Source: Nocardioides sp. BP30 (lineage in GTDB: Bacteria; Actinomycetota; Actinomycetes; Propionibacteriales; Nocardioidaceae). Taken from it: DNA of 64,000 nucleotides. The DNA lies in assembly GCF_029873215.1 (NCBI RefSeq), contig NZ_CP123620.1, positions 3,286,001 to 3,350,000 on the forward strand, read 5' to 3'. This document shows positions 1-8,552 of this stretch, piece after piece. How positions within the stretch are numbered: position 1 is the stretch's first letter; the number at the start of each line of letters is the position of its first letter. Below the pieces are notes generated by a model. It ran no database searches. It worked only from the letters and a program-made list of their open reading frames with translations, and had not been told where the DNA came from. A program made the translations under genes and the position numbers.

Positions 1-2
1 GA

Positions 3-1004
3 GCGCTGGAGCTGCTGGTGAGCGTGCAGGGTGAGCGCACCGGCGTCGGCTGGTGGATCGCCGCCGGTGTGGTCGGGACGGCAGCCGGCCCGGTCGTCGG
101 GGGTCTACTCACCCAGGCGATCTCGTGGCAGGCGATCTTCGTGGTGCAGGTGCCGGTGGCGGTCCTCGCCGTACCCGCTGCCCTCAGCATCCGCCCCGTG
201 CGTACGGCGACTCCGCAGCGGCATCCACCCGCGCTCGCGCCCAACCTCGCCCTGGCGCTGCTCTCGGCCGCGCTGACGGCGGCGCTGTTCCTGCTGGTGC
301 TGCTGCTGGTGGAGGGGTGGCGCCACTCCCCTGCCACCGCAGCCCTGACCGTCTCGGTCATCCCCCTGGCCGCTGCGGCCGCCCGGCCGCTGGTGCGCGG
401 CCTGCGCGCCTCGCCGACGGTCGAGGCGGCCGCCGGGAGCCTGCTCATCGCCGGTGGGCTGGTCGCCCTGGCGCTGCCGCCCTCAGCCCACCTCGCCTGG
501 ACCATCGCACCGCAGGCGCTCGTCGGGCTCGGTCTCGGCATGACGGTCGACAGGCTGACCGCCGCCGCCCTGCGTGACCGGCTTCCCCGAGCGGTGCACG
601 GCGGCTGGACGATCGCCGCCCGGCATCTGGGGGTGGTTGCGGGGCTGCTCGTCCTGACGCCTGTCTTCACCGCCAGCCTGGAGGCCGCCCAGGGGCCGGC
701 GCAGGAGGCGGTTACCGCGCTCGTCCTCGACGCGCCGCTGCAGGCGAGCGACAAGGTCGCGATCGCCCAGGCGCTCGGGGATCGGCTCGCCGACCAGCAC
801 GACCAGGTCCCCGACCTGCGCCCCGCCTTCGCGTCGCTCGACATCGCGCCCGGCGACCGGCCGGCGGCCGACCGGCTCGAGCGGGATCTGGACGACCAGG
901 TACGTCGCGCGGCCACGCGCGCCTTCCGCGACTCCTTCCTGATCGCCGGCGCCCTGGCCCTGCTCGCACTGGTCCCCCTCTCCGTACGACGGAGGCCGCG
1001 ATGA
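3..1004 (+). CDS. MFS transporter, C-terminal part (5' end outside window)
   Basis: The frame is open to the left edge, so this is the 3' part of a longer gene; 333 residues are visible. The segment GPVVGGLL after GWWIAAG is the motif C (antiporter signature, G-x8-G-x3-G-P-x2-G-G type) of drug:H+ antiporters, followed by WQAIFVVQVPVA, typical of 14-TM DHA2 exporters. Several hydrophobic helices follow, then a hydrophilic loop near the C-terminus and a last helix ending in a basic tail. The gene overlaps the next one by ATGA, so the two are translationally coupled. The substrate cannot be told from sequence. Internal GTG codons near position 18 are not taken as the start because the frame continues upstream with in-family residues. 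Confidence 0.85.
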   Translation, partial: ALELLVSVQGERTGVGWWIAAGVVGTAAGPVVGGLLTQAISWQAIFVVQVPVAVLAVPAALSIRPVRTATPQRHPPALAPNLALALLSAALTAALFLLVLLLVEGWRHSPATAALTVSVIPLAAAAARPLVRGLRASPTVEAAAGSLLIAGGLVALALPPSAHLAWTIAPQALVGLGLGMTVDRLTAAALRDRLPRAVHGGWTIAARHLGVVAGLLVLTPVFTASLEAAQGPAQEAVTALVLDAPLQASDKVAIAQALGDRLADQHDQVPDLRPAFASLDIAPGDRPAADRLERDLDDQVRRAATRAFRDSFLIAGALALLALVPLSVRRRPR

Positions 1005-1621
1005 GCCTCGACGTACGCCTGCGGAGGCTCGCGCTGCCCCTGCTCGCCCTCGCCCTTGTCGCGATCGTGCTGGTCGTGCAGGTCGCGAACGGAGGCGGCG
1101 GCTACGCGCCGAACGCGCTGGCCGATCCGTGTGCCGCCCGCTCGGCGACCAGCACGCCGGCCACCCTCGACGCACTCGGGCAGGAGCTGGTGCTGCTGGG
1201 ACTGGACGGCGCTGCCTGCCGGCTCGGCACCTCCCGCGAGGCACTGACGCTCGACCTGGCCCAGCACCACGACGACCCGAGCGACGCCCAGGTCGCGGCA
1301 CTGAAGGCGGGGCTGCTCGATGCCGTCGCTCGGATGAAGAGCGCCGGGACGCTGCCGCCCTCCGCCGACCTGATCGACCAGGCCCTCGACGCGAGCGACC
1401 TCAACTCGTTGGCGAAGCTGGCGATCCGGGCGCTGCCCGACAGCATCGTCGACCGGGCCCTGCCGACCGACGAGGTGTTACGGCAGGCGATCGAGAACCT
1501 CGACGTACGCTCCCTCCTGACCGGCCTGGACGACTCCGATCACCTCGGTGACCTGGTCACCCGAGCGGTGGTCAAGGCGGCCGAGCAGACCATCACCGCG
1601 AAGCTGCGCGGGCTGGTGTGA
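1001..1621 (+). CDS. Hypothetical membrane-anchored/secreted protein coupled to MFS exporter
   Basis: 206 residues. The ATG lies inside the stop of the MFS gene (ATGA overlap), which fixes the start. The N-terminus has a basic stretch followed by a long hydrophobic helix (about residues 10-28), i.e. a signal anchor or uncleaved signal peptide; the rest is soluble and alanine/aspartate/leucine rich with two cysteines (in ADPCAA and GAACRL) that could form an extracytoplasmic disulfide. I recognise no family. The coupling suggests it works with the exporter, for example as an accessory extracytoplasmic subunit; this is inference. Confidence 0.75.
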   Translation: MSLDVRLRRLALPLLALALVAIVLVVQVANGGGGYAPNALADPCAARSATSTPATLDALGQELVLLGLDGAACRLGTSREALTLDLAQHHDDPSDAQVAALKAGLLDAVARMKSAGTLPPSADLIDQALDASDLNSLAKLAIRALPDSIVDRALPTDEVLRQAIENLDVRSLLTGLDDSDHLGDLVTRAVVKAAEQTITAKLRGLV

Positions 1622-1634
1622 GGAACGCTGGGCA

Positions 1635-2384
1635 TCACTGCGTCAGCAGGTAGCCCGCCAGCACGAAGCCGCACAGCGCGATCAGCACCCGCAGGATCGC
1701 CGCGGGCAGCCGGCGTGCGACGGCCGGCCCGATCAGGCCACCGACGACGGCCCCGAGTGCGAGCGGCCACATCGCATGCCAGACCACGCTGCCCAGGACC
1801 GCGAAGAGGACGGCCGGGAGCACGTCGGAGCCGACCAGGATGACGTTCTTCAACGAGTTCGCCCGGTGCAGCACCGGCTCGACGGTGAGCAGCAGGAGCG
1901 TGATCAGCAAGATGCCTGCCCCGGCACCGAAATAGCCGTTGTAGACAGCGACCGCACCCCCGGCCACGGCCACGATCGGCCGCGCCAACGCACGGCCACT
2001 GTCGCGCTGCCAACGGCTGATCGCGGGCTGGAGCAGCAGCACCAGCGCGCCGGTCGCCACCAGGTAGGGCACGATCCGGTCGAAGACCCGTCCGGGGGTG
2101 AGGACCAGGAGCGCCGCGCCGGCCAGCGACAGCGCGACGTACGCCGGCAGCCACGCACGGATCGCGTGACCGCGACCGACGACGTCCGGCCCGGCACGCA
2201 AGGCCGAGCTGATCCCGCTGCCCAGCAACGCCACCGAGTTGGTCACGTTGGCCGCGAGCGGCGGGATGCCGACGGCGAGCAGCGCCGGATAGGCCACCAG
2301 CGAGGTGATCCCACCGGCGGTGCCGATCACGCCGGCTGCCACGCCTGCGCCGGCGAGGAACGCCTCGGCGACGAGCTCACGCAC
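1635..2384 (-). CDS. Sulfite exporter TauE/SafE family permease
   Basis: 249 residues, nearly all hydrophobic, with about eight predicted helices in two similar halves. It shows the glycine-rich start typical of the family (AGVAAGVIGTAGGITSLVAY) and a second-half counterpart (AGGAVAVYNGYFGAGAGIL). Proteins of this family export sulfite, sulfoacetate or other organosulfur anions; the substrate here is unknown. GTG start at 2384. It is convergent with the preceding gene, with only 13 bases between the stops. Confidence 0.85.
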   Translation of the reverse strand: MRELVAEAFLAGAGVAAGVIGTAGGITSLVAYPALLAVGIPPLAANVTNSVALLGSGISSALRAGPDVVGRGHAIRAWLPAYVALSLAGAALLVLTPGRVFDRIVPYLVATGALVLLLQPAISRWQRDSGRALARPIVAVAGGAVAVYNGYFGAGAGILLITLLLLTVEPVLHRANSLKNVILVGSDVLPAVLFAVLGSVVWHAMWPLALGAVVGGLIGPAVARRLPAAILRVLIALCGFVLAGYLLTQ

Positions 2385-2531
2385 ACCCTCTCCCCACGTC
2401 GACCCGGACAGCGGGTGGCCACGTTAGCCGCTCGCGGCGCCCGCTGCTCCGCGGGGACGTCTCGTCCTGGGGCGGTGGGTCGTCCCTGCGAACGGCATGT
2501 CCTGGCCGACGCGTTCAGGCACAATGCGGTC

Positions 2532-3035
2532 ATGGGCAGGAACGGTGCACCGGCTGTGGGCGCGATGCTCTGGCGGGCACGTATCCGCTTCATCGTCGCG
2601 TTCACCGCCGTCGGGACAGCTGTCCATCACTGGCACGGGTGGCTCGGCTGGGCGCTGGGGCTCGCCGTCGCCGGCGGCCTGATGCTCTTCGAGCTGCCCG
2701 GTTGGTGGCGTTACGTCACCACCGGGGAGCACGATCGGCCACCTGAGGAGCCACGGCTCGCGGGCACTGCACGCTTCCGGCAGCCCGGGACGACGAACGT
2801 CCGACTGCTGTCGGTCGGCGGCGACCGAGCCCGCGTCGCACGGCGACTCGGTCACATCACCGGGCTGGACGAAGTGGCCGTCGATGATCTGCTCGATGCC
2901 GTGCCGACCGCGCTCCCCCGACGCCTCAGCGTGACCAGCGCCGAGGAGGCGGTGAACGCGCTGCGCGACGTCGGCGCCGAGGCGCGGATGCGCATCCAGC
3001 CCATCGGCCTCGCCGAGGGGCACAGCACCAGCTGA
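2532..3035 (+). CDS. Hypothetical protein with N-terminal membrane hairpin
   Basis: 167 residues from ATG 2532. A hexamer CACAAT ends 6 bases before the ATG and no Shine-Dalgarno is visible, so a leaderless mRNA is likely; this decides the start over the much longer open frame that extends upstream antisense to the TauE gene. Two hydrophobic helices (about residues 15-30 and 38-55) are followed by a soluble domain of about 110 residues containing GGDRARVARRLG and a regular alpha/beta pattern. The C-terminal part looks like a ribosomal-L7/L12-C-terminal-like or small ligand-binding fold (alternating helix and strand, ARRLGHITGLDEVAVDDLL), but I cannot name the family with confidence. Confidence 0.7.
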   Translation: MGRNGAPAVGAMLWRARIRFIVAFTAVGTAVHHWHGWLGWALGLAVAGGLMLFELPGWWRYVTTGEHDRPPEEPRLAGTARFRQPGTTNVRLLSVGGDRARVARRLGHITGLDEVAVDDLLDAVPTALPRRLSVTSAEEAVNALRDVGAEARMRIQPIGLAEGHSTS

Positions 3036-3080
3036 GCGTGGCGGTCGCGCCCGCAAAGTGTCACCGTGACAGTTAGCGGC

Positions 3081-3109
3081 GTCGGTGACACCTGTGACGT
3101 GTCACCGAC
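3081..3109. terminator. Bidirectional terminator-like hairpin
   Basis: Perfect 11-bp inverted repeat (GTCGGTGACAC / GTGTCACCGAC) with a 7-base loop, between the ends of two convergent genes. There is no T-tract, as is common in actinobacterial terminators. A further half copy (GTGTCACC) lies at about 3058-3065. Confidence 0.6.
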
Positions 3110-3130
3110 GGCCCGAGCCGCCGACGTCGC

Positions 3131-3892
3131 TCAGCTGTCGCGCCAGGCGATCAGCTTCTCCAGGGTGGACAGGTCGTAGTCGGGGCCGCCGACGCCGACG
3201 GTGATCAGCTCCGCGCCCGCGTCGCGCAGCTCCTTGGCTCCGTCGAGGTCGCTGGCAGCGACCGAGATCTCGATCTGCGAGGCGTCGCGGCCGATCGTCT
3301 CGCAGTGTCCGGCCAGCACGCCGAGCTTGTGCTTGAGCGTGTCGACGTCGGCGAAGGAGTGCCAGATGTCGGCGTGCTGGGCGACCAGCTTCAGCGTCTT
3401 CTTCTCCCCGCCGCCACCGATCAGCACCGGGATCTTGCGGGTCGGGGCAGGGTTGAGCTTGGCCCAGCGCGACTCGATCCGCGGAAGCGCCTCGGCGAGG
3501 TCGTTGAGCCGGCCACCGGCGGTACCGAACTCGTAGCCGTACTCGGTGTAGTCCTTCTCGAACCATCCCGAGCCGATGCCGAGCAGGAGCCGGCCGTCGC
3601 TGATGTGGTCGACGGTGCGGGCCATGTCGGCCAGCAGCTCGGGATTGCGGTAGCTGTTGCAGGTCACCAGCACGCCGAGCTCGGCCCTGCTGGTCTGCTC
3701 GGCCCACGCGGCGAGGGTGGTCCAGGCCTCGAAGTGCTTGCCCTCGGGCTCGCCGTAGAGCGGATAGAAGTGGTCCCAGGTGAAGATGACGTCGGCGCCG
3801 AGCTCCTCGGCCTGGCGGACGGCATCACGGATCTGCTGGTAGTCGGCGTGCTGCGGCTGCAGCTGGACGCCGATCCGAAGGGGGCGGGTCAT
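3131..3892 (-). CDS. LLM-class F420-dependent oxidoreductase
   Basis: 253 residues, a luciferase-like monooxygenase TIM barrel. Visible landmarks are the N-terminal strand RIGVQLQPQ, TWDHFYPLYGEPEG, the LGIGSGWFEKDYTEYGYEFG segment and the phosphate-binding loop PVLIGGGGEKKTLKLVAQHA, all typical of the F420-dependent subgroup (TIGR03560-like). It probably transfers hydride between coenzyme F420 and an unidentified substrate in the cytoplasm. TAGGTT (3904-3899 on the minus strand) ends 6 bases before the ATG, so the mRNA is probably leaderless. Divergent from the DUF1206 gene. Confidence 0.85.
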   Translation of the reverse strand: MTRPLRIGVQLQPQHADYQQIRDAVRQAEELGADVIFTWDHFYPLYGEPEGKHFEAWTTLAAWAEQTSRAELGVLVTCNSYRNPELLADMARTVDHISDGRLLLGIGSGWFEKDYTEYGYEFGTAGGRLNDLAEALPRIESRWAKLNPAPTRKIPVLIGGGGEKKTLKLVAQHADIWHSFADVDTLKHKLGVLAGHCETIGRDASQIEISVAASDLDGAKELRDAGAELITVGVGGPDYDLSTLEKLIAWRDS

Positions 3893-4005
3893 GGGCCCAA
3901 CCTACGGGGCCGCCCCACCGGCGTCACAGCAGTAGTCTGCGAACCGCATCCCCGGGCAGGTGTCCGCCGGACCCGCACCGGGCACTGACGCGCGAGGAGG
4001 TGGCG

Positions 4006-4824
4006 ATGAGCGTTCATCGAGCGGACGCGGTCGCGGCGCAGGCCCGCGACCATCCCGTCATGGAGTGGGGCGCGCGGATGGGCTTCGCGGTCTACGGCCT
4101 GGTCTACGTCGTGCTCGCCTGGTTGGCCGTGCAGGTGGCCGTCGCCGGCGGTCGTTCGGCCTCGGTCTCCCGCCAGGGGGCGTTGCGCGAGGTCGCGCGT
4201 CAGCCGCTCGGCCATACGGTGCTCTGGATCGCGTTCGTCGGCTTCTGCGCCCTCGTGCTGTGGGAGGTCGCCACGGCACTGGGCGGGCACGAGGACAAGG
4301 ACGGCGCCGACCGGGTGCGCAGCGGACTGGGCTCGGCGGCGAAGGCGATCGTGTTCGCCGCCTTCGCGATCAGTACGGCGAAGATCGCGCTCGGCGCCGG
4401 CAGCAGCAGCCACACCAAGGGCTGGACCGCTCGGTTGATGAGCCTGCCGGGCGGCCCGGTGATCGTGGGAGCCATCGGCGTGGCGGTCGCGGGATACGGC
4501 TGCTACAGCATCGCCAAGGGGCTCGGCGACGGCTGGCGCAAGGAACTCGATGCGCGGGGCACCCGAGGAGACCTGGGCAGGGTCATCACCGTGCTGGCCC
4601 GCGCCGGCTACACCTCCCGCGGCGTGGCCTTCGGAATCATCGGTGGACTGTTCGTGTGGGCGGCGATCACCGAGGATCCGAACCGTTCCGGCGGCCTGGA
4701 CCGCGCCCTGCAGCGACTTCGCGGCGCGCCCTTCGGCACCGCCCTGCTGGTGCTGGTAGCGCTCGGCTTCGCCTGCTACGGCGTCTACAACGTGGCCAAG
4801 GCGCGACACCTGCGTCCGCGGTAG
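4006..4824 (+). CDS. DUF1206 family membrane protein
   Basis: 272 residues. Start chosen at ATG 4006 because GAGGAGG lies 5-11 bases upstream; a GTG at 4000 lies inside that Shine-Dalgarno. Three repeated units of two helices each are visible, each opening with a G-x-x-x-Y/R-x-x-V/F pattern (GFAVYGLVYVVLAW, SAAKAIVFAAFAIS, AGYTSRGVAFGIIGG), which is the DUF1206 repeat. Function is not known. A TAGTCT -10-like hexamer at 3932-3937 fits a promoter divergent from the oxidoreductase gene. Confidence 0.85.
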   Translation: MSVHRADAVAAQARDHPVMEWGARMGFAVYGLVYVVLAWLAVQVAVAGGRSASVSRQGALREVARQPLGHTVLWIAFVGFCALVLWEVATALGGHEDKDGADRVRSGLGSAAKAIVFAAFAISTAKIALGAGSSSHTKGWTARLMSLPGGPVIVGAIGVAVAGYGCYSIAKGLGDGWRKELDARGTRGDLGRVITVLARAGYTSRGVAFGIIGGLFVWAAITEDPNRSGGLDRALQRLRGAPFGTALLVLVALGFACYGVYNVAKARHLRPR

Positions 4825-4837
4825 GGCCGCCGCCCTA
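4822..4837. terminator. Short hairpin over the DUF1206 stop codon
   Basis: TAGGGC / GCCCTA stem with a 4-base loop that includes the TAG stop, between convergent genes. Weak terminator candidate. Confidence 0.4.
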
Positions 4838-4860
4838 GCCCGGCCGCAGCGCGGCAGGCC

Positions 4861-5334
4861 TCACCGGTCTGCGTTGGCCCGCCCGATGGCTGCGGTGAGC
4901 ACCGTCGCGAAGCCGCACCACCCGGCGTACGGGGCCAGCCCCCAGCCCGTACGCCGGTCGATCCTCCCGGCGCGTCTCGCCAGGTCGGTGCTGCTCAGCG
5001 CGAGGGCGGCCGCGACGCCGGTGGCCGGCCCGATGCGGTGGGCCTTGAAGAAGACCCAGGTCCAGGAGGCGTTGAGCACCAGGTTCGCGCCGAGCGCCCG
5101 GCGGTAGGAACGGGCCGTTGTGGCCTCGGCCTTCTCCAGCGCCACCGCGGAGGCGACGGCGATACCGGCGTACAACGCCGTCCAGACCACGGGGAACGCG
5201 GCGGCCGGAGGTTGGATCGCCGGCTTGCGCAGGCCGCCGTACCAGGGACCCGAGGTCTCCTTGCTGGCCACACCGCCGACCAGGGCGGTCGCGGCGACGG
5301 CGCCCGTCGTCGCGGCCAGGGTGTTGCGGAACAT
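4861..5334 (-). CDS. TspO/MBR family protein
   Basis: 157 residues from ATG 5334, chosen because GGGAGG is well placed upstream (a longer frame to 5418 lacks this). Five hydrophobic helices; the segment GPWYGGLRKPAIQPPAAAFPVVWTALY carries the conserved W-Y-x3-K-P and P-x2-V-W-x2-L-Y signatures of tryptophan-rich sensory (TspO) proteins, and NLVLNASWTWVFF matches the later N-x2-W-x2-F region. It is a membrane protein that binds tetrapyrroles or sterol-like ligands in other bacteria. TAGCGT at 5367-5362 (minus) is a plausible -10. Confidence 0.85.
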   Translation of the reverse strand: MFRNTLAATTGAVAATALVGGVASKETSGPWYGGLRKPAIQPPAAAFPVVWTALYAGIAVASAVALEKAEATTARSYRRALGANLVLNASWTWVFFKAHRIGPATGVAAALALSSTDLARRAGRIDRRTGWGLAPYAGWCGFATVLTAAIGRANADR

Positions 5335-5491
5335 GGTGTCCTCCCGTCGTCTGCCGTCCGACGCTACCCGGGCCCACCGCCCACCCCGGCGCGGGCCGGT
5401 TCTGTGATGGGATGTCACATCCGCGGGTCGTCGATCGTCGTGAGGACGACACCATCATGCTGGCCCTGCCACCAGCCCACGAGGAGCACCC

Positions 5492-5959
5492 ATGTCTTAC
5501 GCAGTCGACTTCCAGGACGTCTCGACGATCGGTCTGGAGACCTCCCCCGTCGCCGAGGCCCTGGCCGGGCTGCGGGCCAACGAGGCCCGCTACTTCAAGA
5601 ACAAGTACGACCACACCTACACGACGGTCCCCGCGCAGGAGGCGCCCGAGGTGCTCGCCTGGGTGGAGCGCATCCTGAAGGAGGAGCGCGGCCTGGAGTT
5701 CGCGGCCCGACCGCTGGAGGTGGCCGACATCGAGGTGGACGGCATCAAGTGGCCCGAGGTCATCTACGAGTCCGGCCTGATCGTCAACGTCCTCTACACC
5801 CTGGCCGACGCCGGCAAGCGTGCGGTCGGCTTCAAGCTCGCCGAGGGGATGGAGGTGCCCGAGGAGCTCGCCGAGGCGGGGTTCAAGTTCGCCCGGCAGA
5901 AGTCGAAGCTCGCCGGCACGATCCGCGGGTCGTTCTTCGTGATCAAGGGGACGTACTGA
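5492..5959 (+). CDS. Conserved hypothetical protein, 155 aa
   Basis: Soluble, charged protein with no signal peptide or membrane helix. A well placed GAGGAG precedes the ATG. I do not recognise a named family. Visible features are an N-terminal phrase ISTIGLETSPVAEAL-like (STIGLETSPVAEALAGL), a mid-region W-P-E-V-x-Y-E-S-G-L-x-V, and a conserved-looking basic end (FARQKSKLAGTIRGSFFVIKG). Stands alone between a divergent TspO gene and a convergent kup gene. Confidence 0.7.
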   Translation: MSYAVDFQDVSTIGLETSPVAEALAGLRANEARYFKNKYDHTYTTVPAQEAPEVLAWVERILKEERGLEFAARPLEVADIEVDGIKWPEVIYESGLIVNVLYTLADAGKRAVGFKLAEGMEVPEELAEAGFKFARQKSKLAGTIRGSFFVIKGTY

Positions 5960-6008
5960 CCGCTCGCCGGTTCGCCCGGCCGTTCCGCCGGCCGGGCACT
6001 CCGGCGGC

Positions 6009-7961
6009 TCACAGGTCGATCTGCGAGCCCATCACCACGACCCGCTCCGAGGGCAGGTTGAAGTACTCCGCCGGGTTGGCGGCGTTGCGGGCCATCAGCA
6101 CGAACAGCGCCTTGCGCCACCGCGGCAGCTTGCCGTGGTGCGCCTGCGGGGCCAGGTTCGCCCGGGAGAGGAAGTAGGTCACCTGCTCCAGGTCGGGGAT
6201 GAACTCCCAGCCGGAGTCGTGCAGGTGGGCGTGCAGGGCCGCGGGGATGTCGGGGCGGTCGAAGAAGCCGTAGCGCATCGTCACGTGCATGATGCCGTCG
6301 CCGGTGAAGCCGAGCGGGTCGAAGGCGAAGGCCTTGTGCACGGGCACGTGCGGCACCGTCTGCGGGATCGCCGTGAAGATGACGACTCGCTCGTGCAGCA
6401 CACCGATGTGATCGACGTTGGCGCGCATCGCCAGCGGCGTCGTCTCCTTGGAGGGGTGCGGGAAGACAGCCATCCCGGGCACGCGATGCACCGGATGCTC
6501 GTGCAGGTCCTGCACGAAGTCGACCAGCCGGCCCTCCTTGTGCACCCGGCTGTCGGTCACGATCTCCCGGCCGCGGTACCAGGTGCTCATCAGCGTGAAC
6601 ATCACCGTCGCGATGAGCAGCGGCAGCCAGCCGCCGTGCGGGATCTTGTTCAGGTTGCCGATCAGGAAGCTGAGCTCCATCCCGCCGAAGATGATCGCGA
6701 ACAGCACCAGGCGCCAGGTCGCCCACTTCCACTGCAGCCGCGCGACGACCAGCATCAGGATCGTGTCAATGAGCAGCGCGCCGGTGACGGACACCCCGTA
6801 CGCCGTGGCCAGCCGGTCCGAGCTGCGGAAGACCAGCATCAGCGCCAGCACGCCGACGAAGAGCACCGCGTTGATCACCGGCAGGTAGACCTGACCGGCC
6901 GATCCCTCCGAGGTCTGCCGCACGGTCAGGGACGGCAGCAGCCCCAGCTGGGTGGCCTGGCGCGAGACCGAGAACGCTCCCGAGATCACCGCCTGGGAGG
7001 CGATCACCGTGGCGATCGTGGCCATCACGACCATCGGTACCTGTGCCCAGCCCGGCACCAGGAGGAAGAACGGGTTCGAGATCGCGCTGGGATCGCGCAG
7101 GATCAGCTCGCCCTGACCCATGTAGGTGAGCACGAGCGCGGGGAAGACGAACACGAACCAGGCCAGGGCGATCGGACGCCGGCCGAAGTGGCCCATGTCG
7201 GCGTACAGGGCCTCCGCACCGGTGATGCACAGCACCACCGCGCCCATCGCGATGAAGGTGATGAGCGGGTGCTCGATCATGAAGGCCAGCGCGTAGGTCG
7301 GCGATAGCGAGCGCAGGATGCCGGGGTGTGGGATCACCACCCGCAGCCCCGCCAGTGCGAGGACGGTGAACCAGACCAGCATCGCCGGCCCGAAGAACGC
7401 ACCGACCCGGTGGGTCCCGTAGCGCTGGGTGGCGAACAGCACCACCAGGATCGTGATCGAGATCGGCAGCACCAGGTGGGTCAGGCTCGGCGCCGCGACG
7501 CTGACCCCCTCCACCGCGGAGAGGACCGAGATCGCGGGGGTGATCACCGAGTCGCCGAAGAAGAGGCTGGCGCCGACGATCGCCAGGACGATCACGACCC
7601 CGACCCGCCGGCTCTTCGCACCGATCGCGCGGCGGGCGATGCCGGCCAGCGCCATCACGCCGCCCTCGCCGCCGTTGTCGGCCCGCATGATCACGCCGAT
7701 GTACTTGATCGAGACGATCAGCGTCACCGACCAGACCACCATGCTGATCACGCCGTACACGTCGCCGGGCGTGGGCTTGATGGCGTGGTCGTCGATGGAG
7801 AAGAGCGTCTTGAGCGAGTACAGCGGGCTGGTACCGATGTCGCCGAAGACGACCCCCAGGGCCCCGAGGGTGACCAGCGCGAGGTCGCGGTGCCTCCTGT
7901 CGGGACCGCCCTCGAGCGCTTCCCCGGAGCCGGTAGCGGTCGTTACCTGCGCGTCATTCAC
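6009..7961 (-). CDS. kup: KUP-family low-affinity potassium transporter
   Basis: 650 residues if started at GTG 7961, which has GCAGGA about 8 bases upstream; the frame stays open to 8024 (671 aa), so an earlier start is possible. Family signatures are clear: LGVVFGDIGTSPLYSLKTLF near the N-terminus, NGGEGGVMAL, the acidic-aromatic GAEALYADMGHFG, and about 12 hydrophobic helices in the first 430 residues followed by a cytosolic C-terminal domain. It imports K+ in symport with H+. The 123 bases between its start and the next gene contain a repeated CAACCTGC but no riboswitch I can recognise. Confidence 0.92.
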   Translation of the reverse strand: MNDAQVTTATGSGEALEGGPDRRHRDLALVTLGALGVVFGDIGTSPLYSLKTLFSIDDHAIKPTPGDVYGVISMVVWSVTLIVSIKYIGVIMRADNGGEGGVMALAGIARRAIGAKSRRVGVVIVLAIVGASLFFGDSVITPAISVLSAVEGVSVAAPSLTHLVLPISITILVVLFATQRYGTHRVGAFFGPAMLVWFTVLALAGLRVVIPHPGILRSLSPTYALAFMIEHPLITFIAMGAVVLCITGAEALYADMGHFGRRPIALAWFVFVFPALVLTYMGQGELILRDPSAISNPFFLLVPGWAQVPMVVMATIATVIASQAVISGAFSVSRQATQLGLLPSLTVRQTSEGSAGQVYLPVINAVLFVGVLALMLVFRSSDRLATAYGVSVTGALLIDTILMLVVARLQWKWATWRLVLFAIIFGGMELSFLIGNLNKIPHGGWLPLLIATVMFTLMSTWYRGREIVTDSRVHKEGRLVDFVQDLHEHPVHRVPGMAVFPHPSKETTPLAMRANVDHIGVLHERVVIFTAIPQTVPHVPVHKAFAFDPLGFTGDGIMHVTMRYGFFDRPDIPAALHAHLHDSGWEFIPDLEQVTYFLSRANLAPQAHHGKLPRWRKALFVLMARNAANPAEYFNLPSERVVVMGSQIDL

Positions 7962-8084
7962 CGGCACATCCTGCACCCACGTCCCGCCGGATCCACGATC
8001 GAGCGCGTGAAGCGGACGGCACACGCCCGCGCGCGCAGGTTGCGGGCAGGTTGTGGCCAGGCTCCCGGGCCGGCCGGCGGCCTG

Positions 8085-8504
8085 TCAGGGATGTCGGCGG
8101 GCGCCCTTCATCACCCGGTCGACCGCGTTGCTCGCTCCGTGCACCGCCACCCCGACCAGATCCAGGTCGGCCCCGCGTACGGCGCGGACCGCGGCGCGGT
8201 TGTCCTCGTCGTTGCCGGTGCCGAAGAGGTCGTGGGTGAAGACGCTGAGCGCGAGTTCCCGGCGTACGGCTCGCTCGCGGATCTCGGCCAGGGTCTCCTT
8301 GCCGCCCTCGAAGACGAAGAGCGGCTGCCCGAGCGTGGCCAGGTACGGCGTCCCGTCGGCGTCCTCGTAGCCGGCTCCCACCAGCTGCGGGAAGGCGTGG
8401 GTGATGGCACCGATCAGGTAGGAGGCGGCGTTCACCCGCTGCCACGGGGCAAGGTCCTCGCGCAGGACGACGGCGATCTTGGTGTCGAAGGGGTAGCTGC
8501 CCAT
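8085..8504 (-). CDS. DUF2000 family protein
   Basis: 139 residues from ATG 8504 with GAGGA 8 bases upstream. The sequence KIAVVLREDLAPWQRVNAASYLIGAI and the end RAVRGADLDLVGVAVHGASNAVDRVMKG fit the DUF2000 fold (peptidyl-tRNA hydrolase II-like, about 135 aa). No experimentally known role. Divergent from, and only 48 bp away from, the AraC regulator; this pairing suggests direct control. Confidence 0.82.
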   Translation of the reverse strand: MGSYPFDTKIAVVLREDLAPWQRVNAASYLIGAITHAFPQLVGAGYEDADGTPYLATLGQPLFVFEGGKETLAEIRERAVRRELALSVFTHDLFGTGNDEDNRAAVRAVRGADLDLVGVAVHGASNAVDRVMKGARRHP

Positions 8505-8552
8505 GCCCCGATCCTCGTGGGCAGGGGCGGAGCGGTCTTGTACGTTCTTGAC

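Noticed and set aside
1548..2531. N-terminal extension of the 2532 gene
   Set aside because: The extension lies antisense to the TauE gene and has low-complexity composition; the leaderless promoter places the start at 2532.
7962..8084. c-di-AMP (ydaO) riboswitch before kup
   Set aside because: Such riboswitches often control potassium transporters in actinobacteria, but the gap is short and shows none of the conserved ydaO sequence.
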